Source: Microbacterium sp. ET2 (GTDB lineage Bacteria > Actinomycetota > Actinomycetes > Actinomycetales > Microbacteriaceae). From it: 64,000 nt of DNA. Both the position numbers and the translations under genes were made by a program. The notes below the pieces were generated by a model, which was not told where the DNA came from, ran no database searches, and saw nothing but the letters and a program-made list of their open reading frames with translations. Shown one piece after another: positions 16,824-25,876 of the stretch. The stretch lies in the NCBI RefSeq assembly GCF_030347395.1, contig NZ_CP128170.1, forward strand, positions 1,612,001 through 1,676,000. Reading direction: 5' to 3'. How positions within the stretch are numbered: the stretch's first letter is position 1; the number at the start of each line of letters is the position of its first letter.

Positions 16824-17597
16824 CTACAGAGGTGTCACGTACGCGTTGGTGATGCCGCCGTCGACGACGAAGGCGGTGGCCGTGATGAACGAGGCGTCGT
16901 CGGAGGCGAGGAAGGCGACCGCCGCGGCCATCTCCTCAGGCTCGGCGAACCGGCCCATCGGCACGTGGATGAGGCGCCGCTGCGCGCGCTCGGGGTCTTT
17001 GGCGAAGAGGTCCCGCAGCAGCGGGGTGTTGACCGGTCCCGGGCAGAGCGCGTTCACGCGGATGCCCTGCCGTGCGAACTGGACACCGAGCTCGCGGGTC
17101 ATCGCGAGCACCCCGCCCTTGGACGCGGTGTACGAGATCTGCGAGGTCGCCGACCCCAGCAGTGCGACGAACGACGCGGTGTTGATGATCGATCCCCGTC
17201 CCGCGGGCACCATGTGCCGCAGCGCTGCGCGGGAGCACAGGTACACGCTCTTGAGGTTCACGTCCTGCACCCGGTCCCACGCGGGCAGCTCGGTCGCCTC
17301 GATCGAGTCGTCGTCGGCGGGTGAGATGCCGGCGTTGTTGAAGGCGATGTCGAGGCGCCCGAGATCGCCAGCGACCGAATCGAAGAGCTGATTGACGGAT
17401 GCCTCGTCGGCGACGTCGACCGGACGGAAGAGGCCGTCCACCTCGGCGGCCGCCCGCTCGCCCGCCGCGGGGTCGACGTCGGCGATCACGACGCGGGCGC
17501 CTTCGGCGGCGAAGCGGCGGGCGGTGGCGAGGCCGATGCCGCTCGCGCCGCCGGTGACGATGGCGACCCGGTCGGCGAGGCGCTGGGTGAGGTCCAT
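16824..17597 (-). CDS. short-chain dehydrogenase/reductase
   Basis: A 257-residue classical SDR. The cofactor motif TGGASGIGLA is at 15-24, with Asp in VVIADVD favouring NAD. NNAGIS follows. The catalytic Ser region is SIINTASFVALLG and the active site is SYTASKGG (YxxxK). It lies between the aldehyde dehydrogenase and the FadR regulator, all on the minus strand. In this context it could oxidise the alcohol of a gamma-glutamyl-amino-alcohol to the aldehyde that the next enzyme consumes. That role is inference; annotation by similarity alone would be 3-oxoacyl-ACP reductase-like. Confidence 0.88.
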   Translation of the reverse strand: MDLTQRLADRVAIVTGGASGIGLATARRFAAEGARVVIADVDPAAGERAAAEVDGLFRPVDVADEASVNQLFDSVAGDLGRLDIAFNNAGISPADDDSIEATELPAWDRVQDVNLKSVYLCSRAALRHMVPAGRGSIINTASFVALLGSATSQISYTASKGGVLAMTRELGVQFARQGIRVNALCPGPVNTPLLRDLFAKDPERAQRRLIHVPMGRFAEPEEMAAAVAFLASDDASFITATAFVVDGGITNAYVTPL

Positions 17598-17662
17598 GGG
17601 TGTTTCCTGTCTTGAATGTGGTGCGTTTCGTCTCGCTGCGCTCGCTCAACGACCGAAGCGGG

Positions 17663-19021
17663 TCAGTCGGTGGCGAAGAAGACGTTCTTGGTCTCGGTGA
17701 AATGCTCGGCGGCGTCGGGTCCGAGCTCTCGCCCGAGACCCGAGGCCTTCATCCCCCCGAAGGGCGTCGCGTACCGCACCGAGGAGTGGGAGTTCACCGA
17801 CAGCACGCCGCTCTTGACGCCACGCGCGACGCGCACGGCGCGGCCGAGGTTCTCGGTCCACAGCGACCCGGCGAGGCCGTAGATCGTGTCGTTGGCGAGG
17901 CGGATCGCGTCGGCCTCGTCGTCGAAGGGCAGCACCGCGACGACCGGGCCGAAGACCTCCTCCTGGGCGATGCGGTCGCCGGGGGATGCGAGCACAACCG
18001 TGGGCGCGAACCAGAACCCCTCGCCGGCCGGCGCTGCGCCACAGAAAGCGACGTCGGCGCCGTCGAGGAAGCCAGCGACGGTGTCGCGGTGCGCGGCGGA
18101 GATGAGCGGCCCCATGTCGGTGTCGGCCGATCCGGGGTCGCCCACACGCCAGGCCTGCACGGCGGGTTCGAGCAGCTCGAGGAAGCGGTCGTAGACCGAG
18201 CGTTCGACGAGGAGGCGGCTGCGGGCGCAGCAGTCCTGCCCGGCGTTGTCGAACACCGATCCGGGCGCACTCGCGGCGGCGCGTTCGAGGTCGGCGTCGG
18301 CGAAGACGATGTTGGCCGATTTGCCGCCCAGCTCCAGCGTCACCGGCTTCAGCATGCGGGCACAGCCCGCCGCGACATCCGTCCCCACCTCGGTGGAGCC
18401 GGTGAAGACGACCTTGCGCACATCGGGATGGCTGACGAACCGTTGCCCGACGACCGAACCCGACCCGGTGACGACCTGGAAGAGCCCTTCGGGGAGCCCC
18501 GCCTCGAGGGCGAGTTCGCCGAGACGGATGGCGGTGAGCGGCGTCAGCTCGGCCGGCTTCAGCACCACGGCGTTGCCGGCGGCGAGCGCCGGCGCGAACC
18601 CCCACGAGGCGATCGTCATCGGGAAGTTCCACGGCACAATGATGCCGATGACGCCGTACGGCTCGTGGAACGTCACGTCCAGGCCCCCGGCAACGGGGAT
18701 TTGCTGGCCGATCAGGCGCTCCGGGGCGCCCGCGTAGTAGTTCAGCACCTGGGCGACGTGCGAGGCCTCCCACCTCGCCGACCCGATCGGGTGGCCGGAG
18801 TTCTCCACCTCGAGGGCGGCGAGCTCGTCGACGTGCGCCTCGACCACGCGCGCGAAGCCGCGGAGCGCGTCGGCGCGGGCGCCCGGGGCCAGCGCGGCCC
18901 AGGTCCGCTGCGCCGCGACGGCGCCCGCGATGGCGGCGTCGACCTCGGCGAGCCCTGCGCGCGGGATCTCGCGGAACGCCCGTCCGGTGGCGGGGTTGAC
19001 CAGGGTGATCGTGTCGCTCAT
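17663..19021 (-). CDS. NAD(P)-dependent aldehyde dehydrogenase
   Basis: A 452-residue ALDH, slightly shorter than the usual 475-500. It has PWNFPMTIASWGFAPALAAG (substrate/cofactor channel), FTGSTEVG, LELGGKSANIV with the general base Glu, and NAGQDCCARSRLLVE with the nucleophilic Cys, plus the C-terminal EEVFGPVVAVLPF. Its start overlaps the stop of the C26 hydrolase by 4 bases. In the PuuC-type role it would oxidise a gamma-glutamyl aldehyde to the acid before hydrolysis by its neighbour. Confidence 0.92.
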   Translation of the reverse strand: MSDTITLVNPATGRAFREIPRAGLAEVDAAIAGAVAAQRTWAALAPGARADALRGFARVVEAHVDELAALEVENSGHPIGSARWEASHVAQVLNYYAGAPERLIGQQIPVAGGLDVTFHEPYGVIGIIVPWNFPMTIASWGFAPALAAGNAVVLKPAELTPLTAIRLGELALEAGLPEGLFQVVTGSGSVVGQRFVSHPDVRKVVFTGSTEVGTDVAAGCARMLKPVTLELGGKSANIVFADADLERAAASAPGSVFDNAGQDCCARSRLLVERSVYDRFLELLEPAVQAWRVGDPGSADTDMGPLISAAHRDTVAGFLDGADVAFCGAAPAGEGFWFAPTVVLASPGDRIAQEEVFGPVVAVLPFDDEADAIRLANDTIYGLAGSLWTENLGRAVRVARGVKSGVLSVNSHSSVRYATPFGGMKASGLGRELGPDAAEHFTETKNVFFATD

Positions 19022-19815
19022 GCCGACACCTCCTGAGCTGACTGCGCATCACGCGAGCGGGCGCGGTAGTCGGCGGCCTCGCGCACGAGCCCGGCGAACA
19101 ATCGGCGGTCATCGAGGTTCTGTTCGGGATGCCACTGCACGCCGAGCAGGTAGCCGTCGCCGGTGCCCTCCACGGCGTAGGCCAGTCCGTCTTCGGTGCG
19201 TGCGGTGACGGCGAGCCCCTCGCCGAGGCGGTCGATGCCCTGGTGGTGGTAGCTGTGCACGTGCTGCGTGCCGGCCCCGACGAGCTCGGCGAGGCGCGAA
19301 CCCGCCTCGACCTCGGCGGGGTTCGTCGCGAAGACCCCGCCGCCCAGCCGGTACCTCTCCGTGCCGAGCACGTCGGGAAGGTGCTGATGCAGGGTGCCGC
19401 CGCGTGTGACGTTGACCACCTGCATCCCCCGACAGATCGCCAGCACCGGCATCCGTCTCTCTTCCGCGCCCGCGAACAGCGCCAGCTCCCACGCGTCGCG
19501 GTCGGCGCGGGCGGGGTCAGTGAGCGGATGTCGCGGCGCGCCGTACAGCTCGGGCTGCACGTCGACCCCACCGGTGAGGATCAGTCCGTCGAGCCCGTCG
19601 AGGACCGCGGGCGCGGCGTCGTCGGGCGCGGGCTGCGGCGGCAGGAGCACCGCGATGCCGCCTGAGGCGGTCACGGCATCGAAGTACACCTCGGGCAGGA
19701 AGGCGGCCCGCACGTCCCACACGCCCTGTGCTGCCTGCTCGAGATACGTGGTGAGGCCGATGACGGGCCGCCTCGTTCGCGCGATGCCGATGCCATCAGA
19801 GCCGCTCGAAACCAC
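19018..19815 (-). CDS. class C26 gamma-glutamyl hydrolase (PuuD-like)
   Basis: A 265-residue glutamine-amidotransferase-fold hydrolase. The nucleophile Cys lies in VLAICRGMQVVNVTRGG, and the His-Glu pair in GVQWHPEQNL completes the triad. LILTGGVDVQPELYG is typical of gamma-glutamyl-gamma-aminobutyrate hydrolases. It would release glutamate from the oxidised gamma-glutamyl compound, the last step of the pathway. It overlaps the ligase gene by 20 bases and the aldehyde dehydrogenase gene by 4, so the set is tightly coupled. Confidence 0.9.
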   Translation of the reverse strand: MVSSGSDGIGIARTRRPVIGLTTYLEQAAQGVWDVRAAFLPEVYFDAVTASGGIAVLLPPQPAPDDAAPAVLDGLDGLILTGGVDVQPELYGAPRHPLTDPARADRDAWELALFAGAEERRMPVLAICRGMQVVNVTRGGTLHQHLPDVLGTERYRLGGGVFATNPAEVEAGSRLAELVGAGTQHVHSYHHQGIDRLGEGLAVTARTEDGLAYAVEGTGDGYLLGVQWHPEQNLDDRRLFAGLVREAADYRARSRDAQSAQEVSA

Positions 19816-21151
19816 GCACCCGCTCCCAATCGGTCACGGCGGCGTCGTAGGCCTCGACCTCGATGCGCGCCTGGTTGAGGTAGTGCTCGACGACCTCGTC
19901 GCCGAACGCCGCCCGCGCGATCGCCGACTCCTCGAAGAGCCGCGCCGCCTCGCGGAGGGTCGTCGGCAGATGGTCGACGCCGGCGGCGTAGGCGTTCCCG
20001 CGGAGCGGGTCGGGAAGCGGCAGGTCGTGCTCGAGCCCGTGGAGGCCACCGGCGATGATCGCGGAGATCGCCATGTAGGGGTTCACGTCACCGCCGGGCA
20101 CCCGGTTCTCCACGCGCAGCGACGAACCGTGCCCGACCACGCGCAGCGCACAGGTGCGGTTGTCCACGCCCCACGCGATGCCGGTCGGCGCGAAGCTGCC
20201 CTTGGCGAAGCGCTTGTACGAGTTGATCGTCGGCGCGTAGAGCAGGGTGAACTCGCGAAGCGTGGCGAGGATCCCGGCGATCCACGACTGCATGAGCGGG
20301 CTGAACCCGTGGGGGCCGTCACCGGACATCACCGGCTCCCCCGACTCCGAGCGCACCGAGAGGTGGATGTGGCAGCTGTTGCCCTCGCGCTCGTTGAACT
20401 TGGCCATGAAGGTGATCGCCTTGCCGTGCTGGTCGGCGATCTGCTTGGCGCCCGTCTTGTAGATCGTGTGCTGGTCGGCGGTCTCGAGCACCTCGGCGAA
20501 GCGGAACGCGATCTCCTGCTGCCCGAGGTTGCATTCGCCCTTGACGCCCTCGCAGTACATGCCCGCCCCGTCCATTCCCAGACGGATGTCACGCAGCAGC
20601 GGCTCCAGTCGGGTGGAGGCGAGGATGTCGTAGTCGACGTTGTAATCGGTGGAGGGTGCGAGATCGCGATACCCCTTGGCCCACGCGGAGCGATAGCTCT
20701 CATCGAAGACCATGAACTCCAGCTCGGTACCGCTGAACCCGACGAGTCCGCGCTCGGCGAGGCGGGCGCGCTGTGCCTGCAGGATGGCGCGAGGGGACTG
20801 CGAGACCGGCTCGCCGCCCTCCCACCCGAGGTCGGCCATGACCAGCGCGGTTCCCGGCTGCCAGGGGATGCGGCGCAAGGTCGCGACGTCGGGCAGCAGC
20901 ATCATGTCGCCGTACCCGGTCTCCCAGCTGGCCATGGTGTAGCCGTCGACGGTGTTCATGTCGACGTCGACCGACAGGAGGTAGTTGCAGGCCTCGGCCC
21001 CGTGGTGCAGCACTTCCTCCTGGAAGAGGCGCGCCGACACCCGCTTGCCGACCAGGCGACCCTGGGCATCGGCGAAACCGACGATGACCGTATCGACCTC
21101 GCCGGCCGCGATGGCGGCCGCCAACTCGGGCGGAGTCATGTTTCCCGGCAT
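19796..21151 (-). CDS. glutamine-synthetase-like gamma-glutamylamine ligase (PuuA/GlnA3/GlnA4 type)
   Basis: A 451-residue GS-fold ATP-dependent ligase, first gene of the catabolic operon. Metal and ATP motifs are recognisable: FSGTELEFMVFDE, GECNLGQQEIAFR, NSCHIHLS and NPYMAISAIIAG. The segment RRIPWQPGTALVMADL is that of PuuA-like enzymes, and the adenylylation tyrosine loop of true GlnA is not evident. It should join glutamate to an amine. The adjacent ethanolamine-permease-like gene points to ethanolamine (as GlnA4) or a small polyamine. The start may be ATG 21151 or the internal MTPPEL four codons on. Confidence 0.88.
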   Translation of the reverse strand: MPGNMTPPELAAAIAAGEVDTVIVGFADAQGRLVGKRVSARLFQEEVLHHGAEACNYLLSVDVDMNTVDGYTMASWETGYGDMMLLPDVATLRRIPWQPGTALVMADLGWEGGEPVSQSPRAILQAQRARLAERGLVGFSGTELEFMVFDESYRSAWAKGYRDLAPSTDYNVDYDILASTRLEPLLRDIRLGMDGAGMYCEGVKGECNLGQQEIAFRFAEVLETADQHTIYKTGAKQIADQHGKAITFMAKFNEREGNSCHIHLSVRSESGEPVMSGDGPHGFSPLMQSWIAGILATLREFTLLYAPTINSYKRFAKGSFAPTGIAWGVDNRTCALRVVGHGSSLRVENRVPGGDVNPYMAISAIIAGGLHGLEHDLPLPDPLRGNAYAAGVDHLPTTLREAARLFEESAIARAAFGDEVVEHYLNQARIEVEAYDAAVTDWERVRGFERL

Positions 21152-21364
21152 CCTTGCTCCTCACTGTGGTGCAGCGCTCCCCCGGCGTCAGGCGGCGGCG
21201 CCTTTGAACGATGGGCCTTTCGACCGATCGGTCGCCGACCGCTGGGGTCCGGTCGCGACCACTGTAACCGGGTCTGCCGAGATAAAGGTAGACACAGCCC
21301 ACCATTAGGTCCACAATCATCCGCAAGGCGCAGACCTCGCCGCACCCGAGCGCACGGAGGACGG

Positions 21365-22909
21365 ATGTCACAGTCGAGAAGCGAGTCGCAGAAGGTCGCT
21401 GGCGCGACCTATACCCGAGCCGGTCAGGAGTACTTCGAGAAGCGCGGACTCAAACGCGCCGCGGGAATCTGGGGCCTGTGGGGTCTCGCCGTCGCCGCGG
21501 TGATCTCGGGGGACTTCTCGGGGTGGAACTTCGGCATCGACTTCGCCGGCTTCGGCGGCATGCTGATCGCGTTCGCCGTACTGGTGCTCATGTACTACGG
21601 ACTGATCTTCTCCATCGGCGAGATGGCGGCGGCGATGCCGCACACCGGCGGCGCGTACTCGTTCGCCCGCTCGGCGATGGGCCCCTGGGGAGGGCTCGTC
21701 ACCGGCCTCGCGGAGACGATCGAGTACGTCGCCACCACCGCCGTCATCGTCTATTTCTCGGCGTCCTACGCCGACGCGATCACGAGCGAGCTGCTGGGGC
21801 TCTCGTTGCCGCCCTGGGTGTGGTGGCTCGTGCTGTACGTGGTGTTCATCGCCCTGAACTCCGCGGGAGCGGCGATCTCGTTCCGCTTCGCGATCGTCGT
21901 CTCCGTCATCTCGATCGGCATCATCCTCGTCTTCTCGCTCATGGCGGTCTTCTCGGGCGCGTTCCAGTGGGCGAACCTCTGGGACATCGCCCCCGACCCG
22001 GGCCAGTCCGCGTTCCTGCCCCACGGCGTACTGCCGATCCTGTTCGCCCTGCCGTTCGCGATGTGGTTCTTCCTCGGCATCGAGGAGCTGCCGCTGGCGG
22101 CGGAGGAGTCGCACAACCCGGTGCGCGACATCCCGAAGGCGGGCTTCTGGGCTCGCGGCACCCTCATCGTCACCGGGCTGCTCGTCCTCTTCCTCAACAC
22201 CGGCGTCATCGGCGCGGAGGCGACGGGTGTCGCCGGTGAACCGCTCCTCGACGGCTTCCGCGCCATCGTGGGCGATGAGGCGGCGGCGGTCCTCGCCCTC
22301 CTCGCCCTCGTCGGTCTCCTCGCGTCGCTGCAGGGGATCATGTTCGCCTACGGGCGCAACATGTACTCCCTCTCCCGCGCCGGGTACTACCCGCGCTTCC
22401 TCTCCCTGACCGGCAAGCGCAAGACCCCGTGGGTGGCGCTGACCGTCGGCGCGGCGATCGGCTTCGTGGCGCTGGCGATTCTCGACACCCTTGCCGCGGT
22501 GAACGAGGGCGCCGGCGCGGTCGCCGGCGCGATCGTGCTGAACATCGCGGTGTGGGGTGCGGTGCTGGCCTACTTCCTGCAGATGGTGTCGTTCGTGCTG
22601 CTGCGGCGGAAGTTCCCGAACGTCACCCGCCCCTACAGGAGCCCGTGGGGCGTGCCGGGCGCGGTCCTGGCAGCGGTGATCGCGGCGATCGTCTTCGTCG
22701 GGTTCCTCCTGAACCCCACCTTCCTTCCGGCGATCATCGCGATCGTGATCGTGTACGTCGTCATCCTGCTCGGATTCGGCCTGTTCTTCCGTCACCGTCT
22801 CGTGCTTTCGCCCGAGGAGGAATACGCTTTGTCCGGGGGGCGCCACGGCGACCCTCAGGCAGAGGGATACGACGCCATGGAGTCTCAGGTCTTCGGCAAG
22901 GACGCCTGA
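21365..22909 (+). CDS. APC-family amine permease, ethanolamine permease-like
   Basis: A 514-residue transporter with about 12 membrane helices. The N-terminal region (AAGIWGLWGLAVAAVISGDF, then GWNFG and MPHTGGAYSFARSAMGPWGG) closely follows the pattern of ethanolamine permeases of the APC superfamily. Downstream come FLGIEELPLAAEESHNPVRD and YRSPWG. It is divergent from the ligase operon across 213 bases that must hold both promoters, and would supply the amine. In-frame upstream sequence is antisense to the neighbouring genes, so ATG 21365 (MSQSRSES) is the start. Substrate assignment is by family only. Confidence 0.87.
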   Translation: MSQSRSESQKVAGATYTRAGQEYFEKRGLKRAAGIWGLWGLAVAAVISGDFSGWNFGIDFAGFGGMLIAFAVLVLMYYGLIFSIGEMAAAMPHTGGAYSFARSAMGPWGGLVTGLAETIEYVATTAVIVYFSASYADAITSELLGLSLPPWVWWLVLYVVFIALNSAGAAISFRFAIVVSVISIGIILVFSLMAVFSGAFQWANLWDIAPDPGQSAFLPHGVLPILFALPFAMWFFLGIEELPLAAEESHNPVRDIPKAGFWARGTLIVTGLLVLFLNTGVIGAEATGVAGEPLLDGFRAIVGDEAAAVLALLALVGLLASLQGIMFAYGRNMYSLSRAGYYPRFLSLTGKRKTPWVALTVGAAIGFVALAILDTLAAVNEGAGAVAGAIVLNIAVWGAVLAYFLQMVSFVLLRRKFPNVTRPYRSPWGVPGAVLAAVIAAIVFVGFLLNPTFLPAIIAIVIVYVVILLGFGLFFRHRLVLSPEEEYALSGGRHGDPQAEGYDAMESQVFGKDA

Positions 22910-22923
22910 CCATTTCTCACCGG

Positions 22924-22961
22924 GGCGAGGTGCTGCGACTGGGGGGTTGCAGCGCCTCGCC
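22924..22961 (+). terminator. terminator after the amine permease gene
   Basis: GGCGAGGTGCTGC (22924-22936) pairs with GCAGCGCCTCGCC (22949-22961) with one G-T pair, 15 bases after the permease stop. No U-tract follows, as is usual in high-GC actinobacteria. Confidence 0.65.
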
Positions 22962-23007
22962 GACGGAGAGCGGATGGGATGTCGCAGGCCCCGGCTAAGG
23001 TCGCAGC

Positions 23008-24369
23008 ATGCCCCGTCGCACCGCCACCACCGCGCCGTACCGGTGCACGGAGTGCGGGTGGACGACGGCCCGCTGGGTCGGGCGGTGCGGCGAGTGCCAG
23101 CAGTGGGGCACGGTCGTCGAAGCCGCGGAGCAGACCGGCATCACGACGCAGATCACGCCGGTCGCTCCGGGTGCGCAGCGCGCAGCGCGACCGATCACCG
23201 CGGTCGATACGCGGGATGCTCCGCGGCGGACGACGGGGGTCGGCGAGTTCGATCGCGTGCTCGGCGGGGGCCTCGTGCCCGGCGCCGCCATCCTCCTGTC
23301 CGGCGAGCCGGGAGTCGGCAAGTCGACGCTGCTGCTCGAGGTGGCGGTGCACGCGGCGCGCAGCGGCCAGCGCGTGCTGTACGCCAGCGCCGAGGAATCA
23401 CTCGCTCAGGTGCGCCTCCGCGCGGAGCGCACCGGCGCCCTCCACGACGAGCTGTATCTGGCCAGCGAGACCGACCTGGCCACCATCCTCGGTCACATCG
23501 ACGAAGTCGCTCCCGACCTGCTGATCGTCGACTCGGTGCAGACCGTGTCGTCCGCGCTGTCCGACGGTGCGGCCGGGCACCCGAGCCAGGTCCGCGAGGT
23601 CGCTTCGACTCTCATCCGCGTAGCCAAGGAGCGGGCCCTGCCGACGATCCTCGTCGGACATGTCACGAAAGACGGCACGATCGCGGGCCCCCGCATCCTC
23701 GAGCACCTCGTCGACGTCGTCTGCCAGTTCGAGGGCGACCGGCAGACCTCGCTCCGATTCGTCAGGGCCCTGAAGAACCGGTTCGGCCCCACAGACGAGG
23801 TCGGATGCTTCGACATGACCGGCGAGGGGATCGCCGAGGTCCCCGACCCCAGCGCCCTGTTCCTCGGCCACGGCGACCCGGTCCCCGGCACGTGCGTCAC
23901 CATCGCGCTCGAGGGTCGCCGGGCGATGCCGGTGGAGATCCAGGCGCTGACGATCCCCACGGCGTCGCCGAACGCACGCCGCGTCGTGAGCGGCGTGGAC
24001 GGCGCCCGGGTGGCGATGATCCTTGCGGTCATCGAGAAGCGCCTGAATCTGAAGGTCTCGGCGTGCGACGTCTACGTCTCCACCGTCGGCGGGGTGCGCC
24101 TGCTCGAACCCGCAGCAGATCTGGCCATCGCGGTCGCGGTGGTGAACTCGATGCGCGACCGCGCGCTGGCGCGCGGAGTCGCCGCGATCGGCGAACTCAC
24201 GCTCGCTGGCGAGGTCCGGCCGGTCACGCAAGCCGCGCAGCGGCGCTCCGAGGCGGGCCGCCTCGGCTACGCGACGGTCGTCGACGCGTCATCCGGTCAT
24301 CTCGCCGCGGCGCTCCGCGACCTCGTGCCCCACGCGTCGGGTCGCCTGCAGGACGTTCCCGACTTCTGA
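23008..24369 (+). CDS. radA: DNA repair protein RadA
   Basis: A 453-residue RadA/Sms, a RecA-like ATPase that promotes branch migration in recombinational repair. It has the N-terminal C4 zinc finger (YRCTECGW...WVGRCGEC), Walker A GEPGVGKST near 94, Walker B LLIVDSVQTV, the RadA-specific KNRFG motif near 251, and the C-terminal Lon-like domain (ACDVYVSTVGGVRL; IGELTLAGEVRPV). Length and motifs are complete. It is preceded by a terminator and is transcribed alone. Confidence 0.97.
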   Translation: MPRRTATTAPYRCTECGWTTARWVGRCGECQQWGTVVEAAEQTGITTQITPVAPGAQRAARPITAVDTRDAPRRTTGVGEFDRVLGGGLVPGAAILLSGEPGVGKSTLLLEVAVHAARSGQRVLYASAEESLAQVRLRAERTGALHDELYLASETDLATILGHIDEVAPDLLIVDSVQTVSSALSDGAAGHPSQVREVASTLIRVAKERALPTILVGHVTKDGTIAGPRILEHLVDVVCQFEGDRQTSLRFVRALKNRFGPTDEVGCFDMTGEGIAEVPDPSALFLGHGDPVPGTCVTIALEGRRAMPVEIQALTIPTASPNARRVVSGVDGARVAMILAVIEKRLNLKVSACDVYVSTVGGVRLLEPAADLAIAVAVVNSMRDRALARGVAAIGELTLAGEVRPVTQAAQRRSEAGRLGYATVVDASSGHLAAALRDLVPHASGRLQDVPDF

Positions 24370-24781
24370 GGGCGGCGCGGGACCAGGCCCCGTGCTCGAC
24401 GCGCTGCCCAGCGGGCCGCGGGCCGCCTCGCGCCCGCGCGTGAGACTTCGCCCGGCCGCGGGCCGCGTCAGGCGTCGAGCGCGGCGATCTGCCCAGCGGG
24501 CCGCGGGCCGCGTCGCGCCCGCGCGTGACACTACGCCCGGCCGCGGGCCGCGTCGCGCGCTCGCCGGCTCGTCGCCTGCCGGCCGTCCGGACGTTGCCCG
24601 GGCTCGTGCACGCATTTCGCCCGCACACGGGAGGAGATCGGCACACCGGAGGCACCCTCGCCGCGCAGCAACCTCGCTTGCGCCGTTCTCCTCCCGTGCG
24701 CGGCGGGGCGGGCCCTGCGCTCAACACGCTGCCAGGGCCGGCGTGACAGCTGTCACGCTGCCGCCTCCGGGCCAGGCCGCG
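24370..24781. repeat. repeat-rich intergenic region after radA
   Basis: Two 66-base direct copies starting CTGCCCAGCGGG lie at 24404-24469 and 24489-24554 with about three differences. Between them is GGCCGCGTCAGGCGTCGAGC plus eight more bases (24461-24488), an exact 28-base copy of 24775-24802, which includes the end of the next gene. GCGTGACAGCTGTCACGC at 24741-24758 is a perfect 18-base palindrome. Another inverted pair, around 24625-24645 and 24676-24697, has arms CACGGGAGGAGA/TCTCCTCCCGTG. No gene is visible. Confidence 0.7.
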
Positions 24782-25189
24782 TCAGGCGTCGAGCGCGGCG
24801 ATGAGATCGTCGGGTGACGCCTGCATCGGGTGCGGACCGGCTATGTCGAAGAACACTGTCTTGACCGCTTCGCGGTGGCGTCCGAGGAAGGCCCGCAGCC
24901 AGGCCGGCGACTGCAGCGCCACCGTGGGCGGCAGGCTCTCGGGCTTGTGAGCGGCATCGCTGAACAGCAGGAGGGCGAGGTCACCCGATTCGGGGTCGCG
25001 GTAGGTCCACACCTCGCCCGCGTCACGAGGGTCATCCCGCGCGCCGGCGCGCAACAGCGGGACGACGGTGGGTCCGTGCCGAAGGGCGAACGCCACCGCG
25101 GCGATGTCCTGCGTCTGGAGAGCGTCGCTGAGCGCGGTGTTGCGGAACTCCAGGTCGGGCGCTTGTCGAGCGCGCTTCTTCGCCGCCAT
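24782..25189 (-). CDS. conserved hypothetical protein, possibly SseB-like
   Basis: A 135-residue soluble protein with a basic N-terminus (MAAKKRARQAPDLEFRN). The middle, AAVAFALRHGPTVVPLLRAG followed by GDLALLLFSDAAHKP, resembles the N-terminal SseB-like domain found in actinobacteria, and the C-terminus ends PDDLIAALDA. Similarity is weak, so function is unknown. Its last 21 bases are part of a 28-base sequence duplicated about 314 bases downstream of the stop. Confidence 0.55.
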   Translation of the reverse strand: MAAKKRARQAPDLEFRNTALSDALQTQDIAAVAFALRHGPTVVPLLRAGARDDPRDAGEVWTYRDPESGDLALLLFSDAAHKPESLPPTVALQSPAWLRAFLGRHREAVKTVFFDIAGPHPMQASPDDLIAALDA

Positions 25190-25876
25190 CCGTCCAGCTT
25201 AAGGGAACGTCAATGGCCCTCCCGGAGAACCCCTGCGAGGAGAGGATCGGCGGAAGGGCCATGCCCATCGGGGCACGTCTGGACGCTCGCTGGGGACGAA
25301 CTCGCTGCTGGGGACAACGACGACCGCTCACCCGATGGACCCCTCCAGGATACGTCGATGCATCGGCATTTCGCTGTCCCCCAAATGGGGGACACGCCGA
25401 CGAAGAGACGTCGGGAGTCCCGCGAATTCCCTCGCCCGCGGAGAAGAAGAAAAATCTTGTCCCCCAAACGGTGGACAAGGCCGCTCGGCGGCGGCTAGTG
25501 TGATCACGGCGATCGAGCGGGGCTGGGGCTATCACAAGCCGCTCGATCCAACTGGGGAAGCTGGGAGCCGAGGGGGCATGGGGGCCGACTGATCGTTCAC
25601 AGCATGTGAGTCCCCTCGCATCGACCGCATCGATGCGAGGGGACCGCAATCCCGTCTGAAGCACGATGACCGACTGGGGATTCGGACGGGTCGGCTATTT
25701 GGGGGACGCCGACCCGGTGCTGGGGACACCGAACGCGCTTCTTAGTCCAGGGACCAGCCAACTCTAACCCGGCCGCGGCGCCCACACGCCGCGGCCGGGC
25801 CGGTATATCACCCGGTCAGACGATATATCGGTTCCGACTTCCTGGGCGCCGACCGTCGCTCGCCGAGGCGGACCGC
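25190..25876. other. structured non-coding stretch
   Basis: About 690 bases without a credible gene; the overlapping short frames have no family resemblance. It holds several strong hairpins: GATCGAGCGG 25511-25520 with its inverse at 25539-25548; TCCCCTCGCATCGA 25611-25624 with its inverse at 25630-25643 (5-base loop); CCCGGCCGCGGCG 25768-25780 with its inverse at 25787-25799; and CCGGTATATC with GATATATCGG just after. The motif GGGGAC or its complement recurs at least six times, including GTCCCCCAAATGGGGGAC near 25378-25395. The last GC hairpin could terminate the gene that ends at 25877. Confidence 0.5.

Noticed and set aside
21152..21364. GntR/FadR box (TNGTNNNACNA) near AGGTCCACAAT
   Set aside because: The GT and AC halves are separated by two bases, not three, so it does not fit the consensus.
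21368..22846. 492-residue minus-strand frame opposite the amine permease
   Set aside because: It is the mirror of membrane helices, very rich in Arg, Glu, Asp and His. The plus-strand protein has clear family motifs.
24404..24554. Two spaced repeats that could suggest a CRISPR array
   Set aside because: Only two long, imperfect copies, no regular short spacers and no cas genes. No CRISPR array is visible in the window.
25032..25664. 210-residue minus-strand frame between 25.0 and 25.7 kb
   Set aside because: It overlaps the 24782-25189 gene in another frame and runs through hairpins; the translation has no conserved pattern.
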